In this document: positions 34,364 through 45,700 of the stretch, piece by piece
How the letters are laid out: the number at the start of each line of letters is the position of its first letter
Position numbering within the stretch: position 1 is the stretch's first letter
Origin: Leucosporidium creatinivorum
Lineage: Eukaryota > Basidiomycota > Microbotryomycetes > Leucosporidiales > Leucosporidiaceae
Assembly: GCA_001600635.1 (NCBI GenBank)
Contig: BCKL01000046.1
Location: 1-60,264 of the forward strand
Length of the DNA: 60,264 bases
Direction of reading: 5' to 3'
Translations under genes and position numbers: made by a program
The notes under the pieces: model-generated
Database searches by the model: none
What the model saw: only the letters and a program-made list of their open reading frames with translations
What the model was told of the DNA's origin: nothing

Positions 34364-34613
34364 GTGAAGCGAGATGAAGGGAAGAGAAAGGATGGAAAGC
34401 CTGGGAGGCGCCTCTTTTGAGTGGGGGAGAAATCGCCGACAAGTGCCCGAGCCTCTCTCTACGTAAGGCGACAAGTCCCCGAAGCGGCAGTGGACGCCGC
34501 CGTAAGGTCAAAAAAAGACGAGGCTCGAGAAGCGGCAGACCCAAGTCGGCAGAACGGAGGAATGATTTCTCGCCGAGGGTTATCGGCTGAATCGCTGGGA
34601 AGACGGTACTCGA

Positions 34614-35907
34614 TTACAGACCTGGGTCAAGCATTACTGCAAGCTTTTTGACTGGTAATGGTTGAGGCTTGCCTGTTGTCCAATCATAGAAGCCCGAGCC
34701 AGTCTTCGTGCCGAGCTCACCAGCCTCGCGGTACAGCTGCAGCAGGTCTCGAGGCGATTGAGGTAGGCCGACTCGCTCCTTTGCGTAGTGGTGTTCTGGT
34801 CGAGAGGAGGGCCGGTCAGCGTGCGGAATCAAGTGAAACCCCTAGGCGACCTACCGATGTCGAGCTGAAGGGAAAGCGAGGGAAGAGGCGTCAATGCTGG
34901 TCTGAACGGCTAAGCATGGAGAAAGAGACGTACCACAACATCTAGTCCGACTCCATCCATAATCTCAAAGGGTCCCTGGGGCGTCTTGAACCGAGCGCGG
35001 AAGAGGGCTTCCACGTCTATTGGCTCGGCAATTCCCTCGGCGACGACCTGGAGAGCTTCGCGCTTGATGGCTGCAGCAGAGCAAGGCAGCCAGCGCCCGA
35101 GAAGATACACCGTGACATACCCCCCTACATAACTCACCAGCCCAGATCCGATTCTGGATGAAACCGGTCGACTCGGCTCGAACCCGGAAAGGCTGGTGAC
35201 CGTGAAGCTCGAGTTGCTCGACAACCACATCGAGAAGCGTCACGCTTGTCTTGCCCGAGGTCATGACCTCGCATGCGATGCTGGGTATGAGCTCAGAATC
35301 AGTTCGAGCTGCATGCTTGAGGTTCCGCTGAAGCGCTTACATCTCGGGCGGGCGAAAGTAGTGGATGTTGCAGACTAGAAGAGGGCATGCGGTCAGTAGG
35401 GGAATCTCGACACACTCTCAAGACAAAGCTCACCTCGATGAAGCACTTTGGTGTGCCCAGCGATCTCTGAGGAGCGGTACGAGGACGAGTTGGTCGCGAG
35501 CACGGCGTCGGGCTTCGTGAGCTGCTCTAGCCGGCTGAAAACCTCGCCCTTGAGATTCAGCACCTCGGAGACCGCCTCCAGAACAAGCCAAGCATCCTTG
35601 ACGGCGGTGGCGAGATCAGACGTGGTCGTAAGGGGGCCCAGATTCTGAGAGAGAGAAGCGAGATGGTAAGCTCTCAGCTCGGCTTCGGCTCTCTCGCCAA
35701 AGCTCGACTCACCGAGTTCATCTCCCTGCATTCAGCCAAGTAGTCGGCTGTCTGCTTCAAAGACCCTTCAACGGTGTCAAACACAATCACAGGACGTCCT
35801 TGCGTCGCCCACATGTAGGCAATTCGCCTCCCCTGAAACCCGCCGCCGATGATGGCGACTGGGCGCTTAGCGAGATTAATAGGTCGAGTCCAATTATCGG
35901 TAGACAT
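34614..35907 (-). CDS. 3-hydroxyacyl-CoA dehydrogenase family protein
   Basis: NAD-dependent oxidation of 3-hydroxyacyl-CoA (or a related short-chain substrate). The start is the ATG at 35907 (MSTDNWTRPINLAKRP). The Rossmann signature is VAIIGGGFQGRRIAYMWA, followed by VIVFD with the NAD-ribose-binding Asp. LVLEAVSEVLNLKGEVFSRL, then DAVLATNSSSYRSSEI, CNIHYFRPPEM (the catalytic His region) and STGFIQNRIWA are typical of the NAD domain. The C-terminal dimerisation domain is represented by DGVGLDVV and LGTKTGSGFYDW. The stop is the TAA at 34614-34616. No peroxisomal SKL-type end is present (it ends LDPGL). It lies just downstream of the DUF1479 gene, on the same strand, but nothing shows a functional link. 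Confidence 0.9.
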
Positions 35908-36537
35908 GTTGTCGGGAAACGATACGAAGTGCTCTGGGGAGAGAGCGAGAGAGGAAGTCGAGCAGGTGGAGAAGGAGCCGGCCGAGCGGATCGCCGAAGT
36001 GCCGGTCGCCGATATTACTTATCAAGAGTCTAGTGAGCGGACAGTTTGCAGTAGTACCACAGACATGATTTGACCTCGTCCCGACTCCACTAGTACCCCA
36101 AGTCTGCACGGGGCCAAAATGTCGGGGCGTGAACGTCCTCCCTATCCTCCTTCAGTAGATGTCATAAACATAGACGGAGCACCAGCCGTCACAGAAGAAA
36201 CATTCATAGGGGAGACTATTCGTAGCTGACGTCGCAGCTGACCGAAAGTCCGACTGCAGGCCGAAGCGTGGACTTTGCTCGGCGCTCGCTCTTTGCCCTG
36301 TCCCAGTCACTTCTGCAGCTCCTCTCCTCTTCAGCAACATCTGGAAGCCTCTATACCTTTGAGCTGCAGCATAGCTGCAAGTCTTGTTTCCTCAGCCCTA
36401 CGGCAGCTCCGAGCCACGGCAGTGCAGTTCGGCGATCCTTCAGTGTTCGTTTCCGAGGGGCGCTCCTGAGCTTGTCTGCTCCTTCTGCAGCCCATTTTCC
36501 TGCTTGGATCTCTCTTTCTTCCATTACTCATCACGCA
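35908..36537. promoter_or_regulatory. divergent region between dehydrogenase and small-family gene 3
   Basis: About 630 bp with no supported gene. It must contain the two divergent promoters. Confidence 0.45.
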
Positions 36538-37444
36538 ATGGTCTCAACACCGGTGCTAGTCACCTCCGCAACCCTGCGTCAAGGCCGGCGCCACCTGCTC
36601 GGCGTTCTCAGCATCCTCGATCTTCTCTGGCTCAACCCTCACCCAGACATGGACCCAGAAGCTCTAGTACACCGGGAGAAGACCTCCGTTCCCTCGGAGC
36701 TTGTTGCTCGTAAACTCTACAAAAGCGTGCAGGCGCTTTTGGAGACAGTCACTGACGGGCAGGCTGCTTCGGAGAGTTGGATTGTCAGCCAGAAGAAGGA
36801 CGCGACGGCGGCGTTGCGAGCGTACAACAACGTATTTGCACCTGAGAGACCGCTTCTGTTGGTGAGCTGCCTCCTTCTTGCTATCGGGCTTGACCTCGGC
36901 GTTCAGCGCAGCGCTGCGCTGACCCTGTCTTTCGCACAGCTCTACAGAGCCAACGCCCAGCAGCTTACAGCGAGGTTCAACATCCCCGTCGACGAAGACC
37001 TCCCCGTCCTGCGAGTGACTTCTAGGGAAGCTAGAAGTCACTCGGCGCATCTACCTGGCTCTGTACGAGGAGGTGAGTTCGGCGTCGAGTTCGAACGCTC
37101 GCCCTCTGCTCGCGACGCTGAACTCTCGCATCCCGCATCTGCACGCTTACAGAGGCTCGTTAGTATTGTGCCAGGACGAGAGCCTAGGCAGTTCAAGAAG
37201 AGGACTCAGTCTCCGGCTCGAGGCGCCCAGCATCATGCTTTGACGGGCAGCCAGGTGAGCCAAGTTCTTCCTCTCAGTCTGCTCGTCTTGCAGGGTCTTA
37301 GCTAATCTGACTTCTCTGTGACGCTAGGTAGAGCACAGCCTCGGCGCTCATCAAACCTCGACGCAAACGAGGAGGCAGCTTGCGCTCGACCGAGCCGAGC
37401 GGGCGGGAGGGATCTTTTGGCCGAGGGCGAGGGGTGATGCGTAG
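36538..37444 (+). pseudogene. small-protein family member 3, frame-damaged
   Basis: Most diverged of the four paralogues. Exon 1 is 36538-36861 (108 codons; LLGVLSILDLLWLNPHPDMD). Exon 2, 36940-37072, begins LYRANAQQLTARFNIP. It should be 114 nt as in the other three copies but is 133 nt. The extra 19 nt lie in a perfect palindrome (37014-37042) and change the frame before EVTRRIYLALYEE, which survives in another frame. Exon 3 (about 37151-37254) and the last exon still end QLALDRAERAGGIFWPRARG-DA. Unless unusual splicing removes the insert, the protein is broken. The gene is host DNA. Confidence 0.7.
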
Positions 37445-37828
37445 AGGTGGAGGTTGGGATGCTAAGCGGAGGCGACAGAATGTGTTCCGCTGCAGTTGAA
37501 CTAACAAATATGCTGCTTAACCAAAGAGAGGGCGAGAACGGCTCGGCGCTCATCGGGCCAAGTCCGAGCGCCGATCTCACGCTTTCTGCTGGTCACGTCT
37601 CGACATGGACATTGCCTCTGGTTCTTTACTTTCCCTGCTTTCCCTCGTCCCTGCGCCTGTGCCTTGGCGCATGCAGCAGAGCCTCACGTTTCATCGCCTC
37701 GGTCTGGCTTCCCCGGGGTTCGGCGACGGGCCTCCACCCTCGCTTTCCTTGGTCACTCCTCTCGCCCTCTCCTTTCCTCTTTCCCTTTCTTCTCTTGCTC
37801 TTTGTTTTTTCTGCAACCCTCCCTCTTG

Positions 37829-38685
37829 ATGGCCCCCGCACCTACTCTCGCCTCGCTCGAGCACCACCGAAACATCCTCGACGCGGTGCTCGACATCCTC
37901 CACGACCTGTGGCTCTCCAACCCTCCCGAGATTGAGAAAAACCTCATCATACCAAAAGCCAAACACCAGAAAGAGACGGACTCGCAGAGTCTGGCTGCCG
38001 AGATCAGTGAGAAGGTATTGGCCATGCTGCTCGTTCACTCGGCGAACATCAATGCGGGGTGGGTCGCAGGGCACCAAGTTGAGGTGAAGAAAGAGTTGAA
38101 GCGCTATGAGAATGTGCATATGAAGGGTCGCGCCCTCGCCAATGTGAGTCCTTAGACCATCGCCCCGGAGCTCGACGTGCATGCTGACGAGCCTCGAGGA
38201 AGCTCTACGACGCCAATCGCTATGAGCTCGCCATTCGTTTCAGCTTTATCCCTGAAGCGGGGGTGTTGTCAGCCATGGAGATCACTCGCAGGCTCACTCA
38301 AGCTCTGCGCGACGAGCCCGAGGCTAGTCGAGCATTATCTGGAGCCAGAGCAAGGCAAGAAGAAGCTGACCTTTGACCTTACCACCACTGGAAGGCCCTG
38401 AACACCATCAACAAACTTACTGGATATGCTCGGAAGCGCATGACTCGCCGTCGGGTTGAGTCGGCTCACGTCGCAGGACAGGCCGAAAGCAGTGGCCATG
38501 AGGGGGTGCATTCTCTTCTGCACTTCAGTCTTTCTCTCGAGGACGAGCTGAACCTTTGATCTCCTCTTCAGGCGCACAGCCTCGGCGCTCATCACACCTC
38601 GGCCCGCTCGCGACAGCAGTTGGCGCTCGACCGAGCTGAGCAGGCGGGAGGGGTCTTTTGGCCGAGGGCAAGGGGTGACGAGTAG
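37829..38685 (+). pseudogene. small-protein family member 4, splice donor lost
   Basis: Tandem with member 3 and closest to member 1 in exon 1 (37829-38143; 105 codons, LASLEHHRNILDAVLDILHD, LWLSNPPEIEKN). Exon 2 starts at 38203 (LYDANRYELAIRFSFIPEAG, AMEITRRLTQALRDE). At 38317, where members 1-3 have a GT donor, the sequence is CCCGAG, so the second intron has no normal donor. A cryptic GT lies about ten bases on. Exon 3 (ALNTINKLTGYARKRMTRRR) and exon 4 (QLALDRAEQAGGVFWPRARG-DE) are well preserved, ending at the TAG 38683-38685. It may be recently inactivated or use the cryptic donor. Confidence 0.65.
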
Positions 38686-39296
38686 AGGTGGAGGTTGGGA
38701 ATTCAATGATCCTAGTCGAGGGCTTCGATGCTGGTCAAGATGGTCGAGTCGAGCTTCCCTGCGAAGGAGAGCAGCTCGGCGCTCCTCCCACGTCCGGTTC
38801 GTCGAGTTGAGAGAAACTGCAAGAGTGGGGAAGAGAGAGTGGGTCAGCGGGAGCTTCTGAAGCCTTGGAAAGTTGATTGGGTCTCCATTCGAGAACGGTG
38901 AGAGCCTCTCGGCGGGCTACAGAGCCTCACTACTCTGCAGCCCGACGAACGCCGAGATCAGCTTCCAAGACCGCTTTCGAGCCAGCAGGGCGAAGGATAT
39001 ACTCTTCAGTAGATCAAGAGAGCTACTCACCTTGCTCAGACTCCCTACGAGGCGCTCAAGTCGGCTCGTTCCAATTCCAGCTCCGCTCGAGACGCGTCGA
39101 GCGGTTGTAAGAACATCGAGAAGGGTGCAGGCTGAGTAGGGCGAGCTGTAGTCCAGTAGAGAAGCACTCTTCGAGTTGGAGCGGAGTAAAGAAGTCGAGC
39201 GAGATGTAGTCTAAGCTCAAGCCTTCAGAACGCCGCGCGGGGCCTCTTCCACATCTCTCCCTCTCGCAAATCACCGCCTCTTCACCTCGACTCGAA
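38686..39296. other. intergenic, no supported gene
   Basis: About 600 bp. Only short frames without splicing support are present. It probably includes the promoter of the transporter gene at 39297. Confidence 0.45.
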
Positions 39297-41935
39297 ATGG
39301 CGCCGGACAAGATTGCCCTACAGGACCTCAGCGCCGAAGCGGAAGCGGACGCTCTCTTGCGCGAAGAGGACGAGCGCTCTGGCTCTGGCGCACAGCACAA
39401 CAGCTCGGACGAAGCGCAGTTCAAGAATGATTTGGAAGAGCTGGAAGCGAGTGAGAGTCTACCACCACCGGTGCAGGCTACTAGTGCTGTGAGTCTGCAG
39501 CTCTGATCTGATCCCCTACAGCTCGAAGCGAGAGAGCTGACCCTGGACGGAATGCGCTGCTCGCTGCTTGCTGGCCCTGTAGGTCAAGAAGATCCACCCT
39601 GCGCCAATTATCTGCATTTGGATCTTCCTCTCCTCCTCTGTTATCCTCATGAACGCTTGGATCCTGTACGGCTTTGCCTCTCCCGGGCAGCTCGTGCGCA
39701 GCTAACCACGACAACGACGCGCAGGGGAGACGATGCGGGCGATCTCAACTTCCCCTAGTGAGTCTCTTACTATATCGTACAGCAGGATCAAGCTAACCTT
39801 TAGGAGTACAGCCCCATCTTCCTCACGACCGTCCATTTAGTTTACGCGACGATCGGCACGCGGTTGATGTTGAGGTTCACGCACTTGCTGGACGGGTTGA
39901 ACAATGTCGAGATGAGCTGGGATCGGTGGGTTGTACTGTCTTGCTCTCTCTGCGGATGCTCCCCGACGGTGGAAGCGCCGAAGCTGACCACCGACCAATC
40001 TGGAATCCTCGCCGAGCAGGTGGTTGAAGAACGTGGGTCTCTTCTCTCTCGCTCTCTGCTCCTCCTTCTCAGTGAAGCTAATCAATATGCTCTGGTACCA
40101 CAGATTGTCCCCATCGGCGCCCTCTTCTCCGCCTCGCTCATTTTCTCCAACCTCGCCTACTTGACCCTCTCGGTGCCCTTCATCCAGATGCTCAAAGCTT
40201 TCACGTGCGTTGCACTTTGTAGACGTCTATGGAACGTCCAAAGGAGAGCGAGCTGACCTTGCTGTCCCTCTTCTTCCCCCGTCCTGGCTTCGGCGCTCCC
40301 CTCCATCCCTCCCGCCTCCCCTTCCTCCCTCTTTCCCTCACCCGCTCAAATCCCCCTCTCCCACTACGTCGCTCGAATCCTCGCTCTCCAATAGTTCTGT
40401 CGCCGTCCTCACCATGTCAGTCCTCATGGGCCTCGACCAGTTCAACAAACGCACCGCCGTGGTCGTCGTGGCGATCAGCTTTGGTGTTGCGATGGCGAGT
40501 TATGGGGAGTTGAACTTGTGAGTGGTGTGATTCGCTTGAGTTGGCGGGGGGTGGGAGAGGGGTAGGAAGGGCAGAGAGGGAGGGGGTGTGAGGGGAGTGA
40601 GAGGGCAGGGGGCGTCGAGGGAGAGGTGAAGGGAGAAACGGAGGAGAGCTGAGCGAGGAAGAGGAGACATGAGGAGGGATGACCCACAGAAAGGGGCAAG
40701 GCCGGCAGCGAAGCCGAACTGAACCGAATACTGACCATCCCCGCTCGACTCCCGACGAACAGCGTCTTCGGCGGCTTCGTCTTCCAATGCTTGGGCATCA
40801 TGTTCGAGGCTACTCGATTGGTGTACGTTTCATTCCTGTCCTGTTGCTTCCCTCGTTCTCCTGCTCACTCCTCTCATCATCCTCTTGCCCTCAATGCCGA
40901 ACCGCTCGCTCGACCACACACAGCGCCATCCAGAAGCTCCTCCAAGGGATGAGGATGGACCCGCTCGTGTCGCTGTACTACTACGCTCCCGTGAGTTTGC
41001 GCTATCGGGGTCGTTAAGAATCGCCAGGACGAGGAAGGCGCAAAGGGGCCCGACGCTGACTCGCCTCTTCCGTTCTTCACTCCACCGCTGCTCCTTCCTC
41101 TCTCCAACCACCATTCGAACCCTCCCTCCCACGCTCATAGGTCTGCGCCACCCTCAACGCCCTCCTAATCCCCCTCTTCGAAGGCTCGACACCCTTCCAC
41201 CTCGTCCTCGAACGAGTAGGCCCAGTCACCCTCTTCATCAACTGCAACGTCGCGCTGCTGTTGAATGTTAGTGTTGTCTTTTTGATTGGGTGTGCGAGTA
41301 GTTTGGTTTTGACGCTGTCAGGTGAGATTGAGCGCTCTCCGAGTTGAGACCGAGCCGAGCTAACCCCCCCAAAACCCCTGCACTCAATCACTGCACTCGC
41401 TATCGCTCACTGCCATCAATCAGGCGTCCTCAAGGACATCCTCCTCGTCGCCGGCTCGGTCGTCCTCTTTGGCTCGCCCGTCACCTTCACTCAGGTGCGC
41501 CGAGCTCTTGCTCCCCATCTCCTCTTGCTTTTCATCGCACTGACTCCCTCCTTCCTCTCTCACCCCTACACCCCGCCGTCGCCTCGCTCCTCCCTCTCCT
41601 GGCTCGCTACGCTCGCCCGCCCGCCAAATCGCAGATGTTCGGCTACTCGGTCGCCCTCGCGGGTTTGGTCGTGTTCAAGACGCCTCCTGTACGTTTTCTT
41701 TTTTCTCCCACCTTCCCCGCCCGCTCCTCTTTCTACCCCTGCTCTGCTTCCTGGCTCTTCAGACTAGCGGTGTTCGGCGCTGACGCACTTCTTTCCCCTC
41801 CCCTCCCCTCTCTCCTCCCTTCCCCCTGCCGAACGCTCATCGAACATCCAATGCGACGATATGGGGGGTGATACGATCATCCAGGAGGTCATGGCGGGCT
41901 ATATCGCGCACTTTAAGGCTTCGGTCGGGCTGTAA
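39297..41935 (+). CDS. triose-phosphate-transporter-family (DMT superfamily) membrane protein
   Basis: Multi-pass transporter of the TPT/nucleotide-sugar group, probably in Golgi or ER. The start is the ATG at 39297 with an acidic cytosolic tail (DLSAEAEADALLREEDERSG). Hydrophobic segments follow across about nine exons: PAPIICIWIFLSSSVILMNA, FLTTVHLVYATIGTRLMLRF, IVPIGALFSASLIFSNLAYL, VVVVAISFGVAMASYGELN, GGFVFQCLGIMFEATRL, DPLVSLYYYAP, VTLFINCNVALLLNVSVVFL, DILLVAGSVVLFGSPVTFTQ and GYSVALAGLVVFKT. The motif SLIFSNLAYLTLSVPFIQML and the word LVSLYYYAP are family hallmarks. The C-terminus is HFKASVGL, with the TAA at 41933-41935. Which phosphate ester or sugar it carries cannot be told from sequence. 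Confidence 0.88.
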
Positions 41936-42770
41936 CGAGCTCGACTTGGGGCTTGACTCACTCGGTTGGCGTTGTGGAGGATCGAGGAAGCGGCGATGGC
42001 AGGTGGAGGGAGTCGGAGGGCTGCTGAGACGGTAGAGGAGGGGAGGAGGCAACAGGTGGGAGAAGGCGAAGGGGGAGCGGAGCAGGGGGACACGACCTTA
42101 CGTTAAACTCGGATTGACGATGATGAACTTGTGATGAATGGATCGCGGTATTGGATTTCTTACTTACTCTCGCGGTGATCCGAGAGTGGCGGAGAAGAGG
42201 AGAGCGCGAGGGAGATGAGAAGGCGACAAGGCGAGAGGAGGGCACCGAGCAGCTCTCTTGCTCTCTCCGTCTCGCTCGCAGCGAGTTGTTTCGCTCGAGC
42301 TTACTGTCCAGCTCTGCGATACACACGGGTAGCGCTCTCGGTCTACTGCGTGAAGGTAGGTCTGCCTTCGCCGCTTCAGCTCTACTGCAGCCTGCCTCTC
42401 ATTCGCTCTGCTCGGCGCTGATCTCCTGCGCGGCGAGCGAGCGGAGGGCTGGGCTGATAGCATACAACTGAAGCAGGGTATATCATTCTTGTAAAGCTGC
42501 AGAACGAGTCCTAGCTTTGTCTGTAGCTCAGCCGTCAGCTAGCCTGCTCGCTCGGCGCGAGATAAGCTCGTGGTGAGAATGAGGTGCAGCTCATCAGCAG
42601 GGTGAGCTTGGGCTGTAGTAGACTGAGTACTATGGTTCGAGCTCTGGTACTCCTTGTCCATGATGCATCTGCCCCCTCTCCCAGCCGCTCCAACCCAGCT
42701 CCGCCTCCTCCGCTCCTTGGCCTCTCTCCCTCATCTCTTCTCGTCTTTGGCTCGACCTCAACCCAGCGCG
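41936..42770. other. intergenic, no supported gene
   Basis: 835 bp between the transporter stop and the ureG start. It includes GC-rich repeats of words such as CTCGGCGCTGAT. No gene is supported. The final 150 bases are C/T-rich and probably promoter. Confidence 0.45.
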
Positions 42771-45700
42771 ATGGTTACCTTCCTTCCACCACCTTCACTC
42801 TCCTCCTCTGCTTCTGCTGTACCTCATCAACACGACCACGACCACGACCACTCGCACCATTCCCACGACCATCAACACGCTCCTTCAACCGCGGAGGGAG
42901 ACGATGGGGAGGGCTTGACAGAGAGGGAGCGTTTGATCAAGGAACATGGTCATGATCATAGTGGCATGGAATTCGTCGGTCAGTCCCTTTCTCTTCTCTC
43001 TGTAGCCTTCTCGTCTCGCCTACAGTGGGGGTCGCACCTCTCTCGACCTCAAGCTGACCACCGGAGCTGCTGCAACTACAGGCAAGTTCGCCGAGCGGGA
43101 TCTTCCTGATTTCACGGGCAGGAATTGGCAGGAGAGGGGGTTCACTATCGGTATTGGAGGGTACGTTGCCAGCTCATCTCTCTCTCTCTCGCGTCTCCCT
43201 TTCCCTCTGGCGCTCTCTCTGAGCTGGGCTTGGGCGCTAGCTGATCTGAATCTCTTACATCACTTCCTTCGCTCCCTGCTCCCCCTCACTGCTCCCTACC
43301 TCACCCACTCGCTCGCCGATCGACACATGCTCGCTTCACTCGCTCCACCACGACCAGACCCGTCGGATCAGGCAAGACGGCCCTCACTTTGGCGCTCTGC
43401 AAGAGGTTCAGGGATGAGTACAACATTGGTGTGTCTATCCTATTCATTCTCTTGTGCTGGTGGGCTGGGATGGTCGGGCTGGAGCTGGAATTGAGTTGGA
43501 ACTGAGGGAGTAGTAGGGCACCAGGGAAGGCAGGACAGGTCAAGCGGCTGCTCATCGTTGAGAGACGGTGGGGAGCTGCTTGATGAGGTCATCGCCGAAC
43601 CTTGTGCAGAGTCGAGCTGCCAGCTCTCCGAAGGAGCAGAGGGCTTCGAGGAGTTGCTCGCTCTCGGCTGAGGTCTTCGGTCGGCACTACCGAGTAGTGT
43701 GGACCGGGCCTCTTCATGTTGGAGGTGGGTACTCTTTGTGATAGTCTGGCGCTGGCTGCGCGATGGAGCATCAGAGCTCGCCGAAGCACGGGGGAGCTGA
43801 GAGCTTCTCGGAGGAAGGGGAGTCTGAGCAGCTCTTTGCCGCCGCACAGTGGCGGGGACGCTGCTCTATACGCGGCCATCCTTCTCGACGTTCTGGTGCT
43901 GCTCGTGCAGCTCGGCAATCTCGGCTCGGAGATGCTGGGCAAAGAGCTGCTGACGCTCGGCTGAGATTGCGATTCGCGCTGCTGGCAGTACGGGTCGAGC
44001 TTCTCCAAGCCGGAGGTGACAGGTGCTTTTGATCTTTGCCTGCCTGCTCGTTCGGGTGGTAAAGCGTATGGGGCTGCAAGACCCAATGGGAAGGCGGGGA
44101 GCGAGAGCACCGGGTTGAGTAGCTGTTCGCTGTCTTGAGGCGGCGTGGAGCTGGTCTATAGTCCAGTTCGGACTCGCTACAGTTCACAGGAGCTCAAGGA
44201 TTGAGCAGATGAGTAGATGAGCACGGAGGGCGGCTGCTCGCGCTCAGCTGAGGTCTCGGTCGGCGACCTGAGGGTCGTGGACCAGGCTTCTGGATCGGAC
44301 GTAGACTAGCTGTGCCGCATGATGCAAAACTGGTCACCTCCCTCTATTGGCAAAGGGGAGGATCAGCCGTAAGATTAGCGCTTCGATTCGTCCTCCTCGC
44401 TCGAAGGTGCCGGCTCTCAAGGAGGGAGCTGGTGCTGCCTTCGTGGACGAGCGCAGGATGCGAGTGCTCTCTTGACGGACGTGACTCGTCCAGTCTGAGA
44501 GGTCGAGGCGCAGCGGAGCAGTATCAGGCAAGGAGGGGACTTCGCTCGCTCTCGGTGGCTGTCTCGTGCTCGTTCAACGGACATGAGGCGTCTTCGTACG
44601 AGGATAGGCGTGTCTCTTCCCTGCGTGGTCTGCGCGCTTCCAGCTTGCCTTTCAGCAGGACAAGGCGCTGTCTGTGCGGCCGAGTTGAGCACGAGCCGAG
44701 CCTGACCTGACGGTCGGCGAGCTGAGCAGATGATTCGTGAGGCAGAAGCTTTGCGGGTCGGTGCTCTGTGCTTGTTCCGTCGCGGTCTCTGCTCTCACCT
44801 CGCAGGCGCAGATCTCAGCTCTCGTACGCGTCTCAGCTTGGCTCGGAGCAGCCCATTCCGCTCAGAGGTCCGCTTCTCGTCGAGTCCTCGACGAGGGTGG
44901 ACACTCTGTGCCGCGCTGTATGAGCTCTCTCTATGCTGCCCCTGTGGCGCAGTCGGTCACGCTGGTGCAGAGTCGCGACGGCCGAGGGATCGCTCTCGCT
45001 TCTAGGCTCGCTGCTGCTTCCTCGAGGGAGGCGGCGTGGGTTTCGTGCATGGACGCAGAAGTTCCTTTGCACTGCACTACCTCAACCGCTGTTGCCATTG
45101 TAAACGGGGGCGCACTTCGCGAGGCGAGCAGCGTCGGCATGGACAGCGCTGGGTTCGACTTCGAGATCCACTTCGTCTTTGTGTGAGACGGAAGGGGTCC
45201 TCGATGAAGATGGCCCACATTCTTGCTTTTGTGGAGCTTGGGCCGAGCTGTGCGCGGACTTGCCGCTCAGCGCAAACGGACAGCACGCCGAGCTGGGCGC
45301 CGAGGGTCGAGCAATGGCGTTGACTGAGCGGCTGTTTGTCAGAGGTTCTCTGGTGGACTCACGCCCTACTGCTAGCAACTGCGAGCCCACTAACGCCGTC
45401 TCAACGTCTCGGCTCTGATCTTCTCGCTCGAGAAACCCGCGCGGAGGTCACTCGCCGAGCAGCGAGTGACGAGGGCTAGTGAGCTGGACTTTGCGATGGG
45501 ACACCTGTCGCGGGGTCTGTCTCTGGTCGAGCCGTCCTCTCGTGTCCTGTGCCACCTTGCATCTCGCACGGAAACCCGGCCAGCGGAGACAGGTCGACTC
45601 GCTTGAGGTTGCGCCGAGAGTGCCGAGGGGCGTTCTCGGGCAGTTGCTTGAGGCGGATGAACGCCTGCTTCGCTCCGGTATCAGTCTGTGCAATGAAGAA

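Noticed and set aside
43589-44110. Antisense frame of 173 residues in the ureG intron, with a similar frame at 5630-6073
   Set aside because: The similarity is explained by the DNA duplication. The frames differ in many places without a coding pattern and show no domain.
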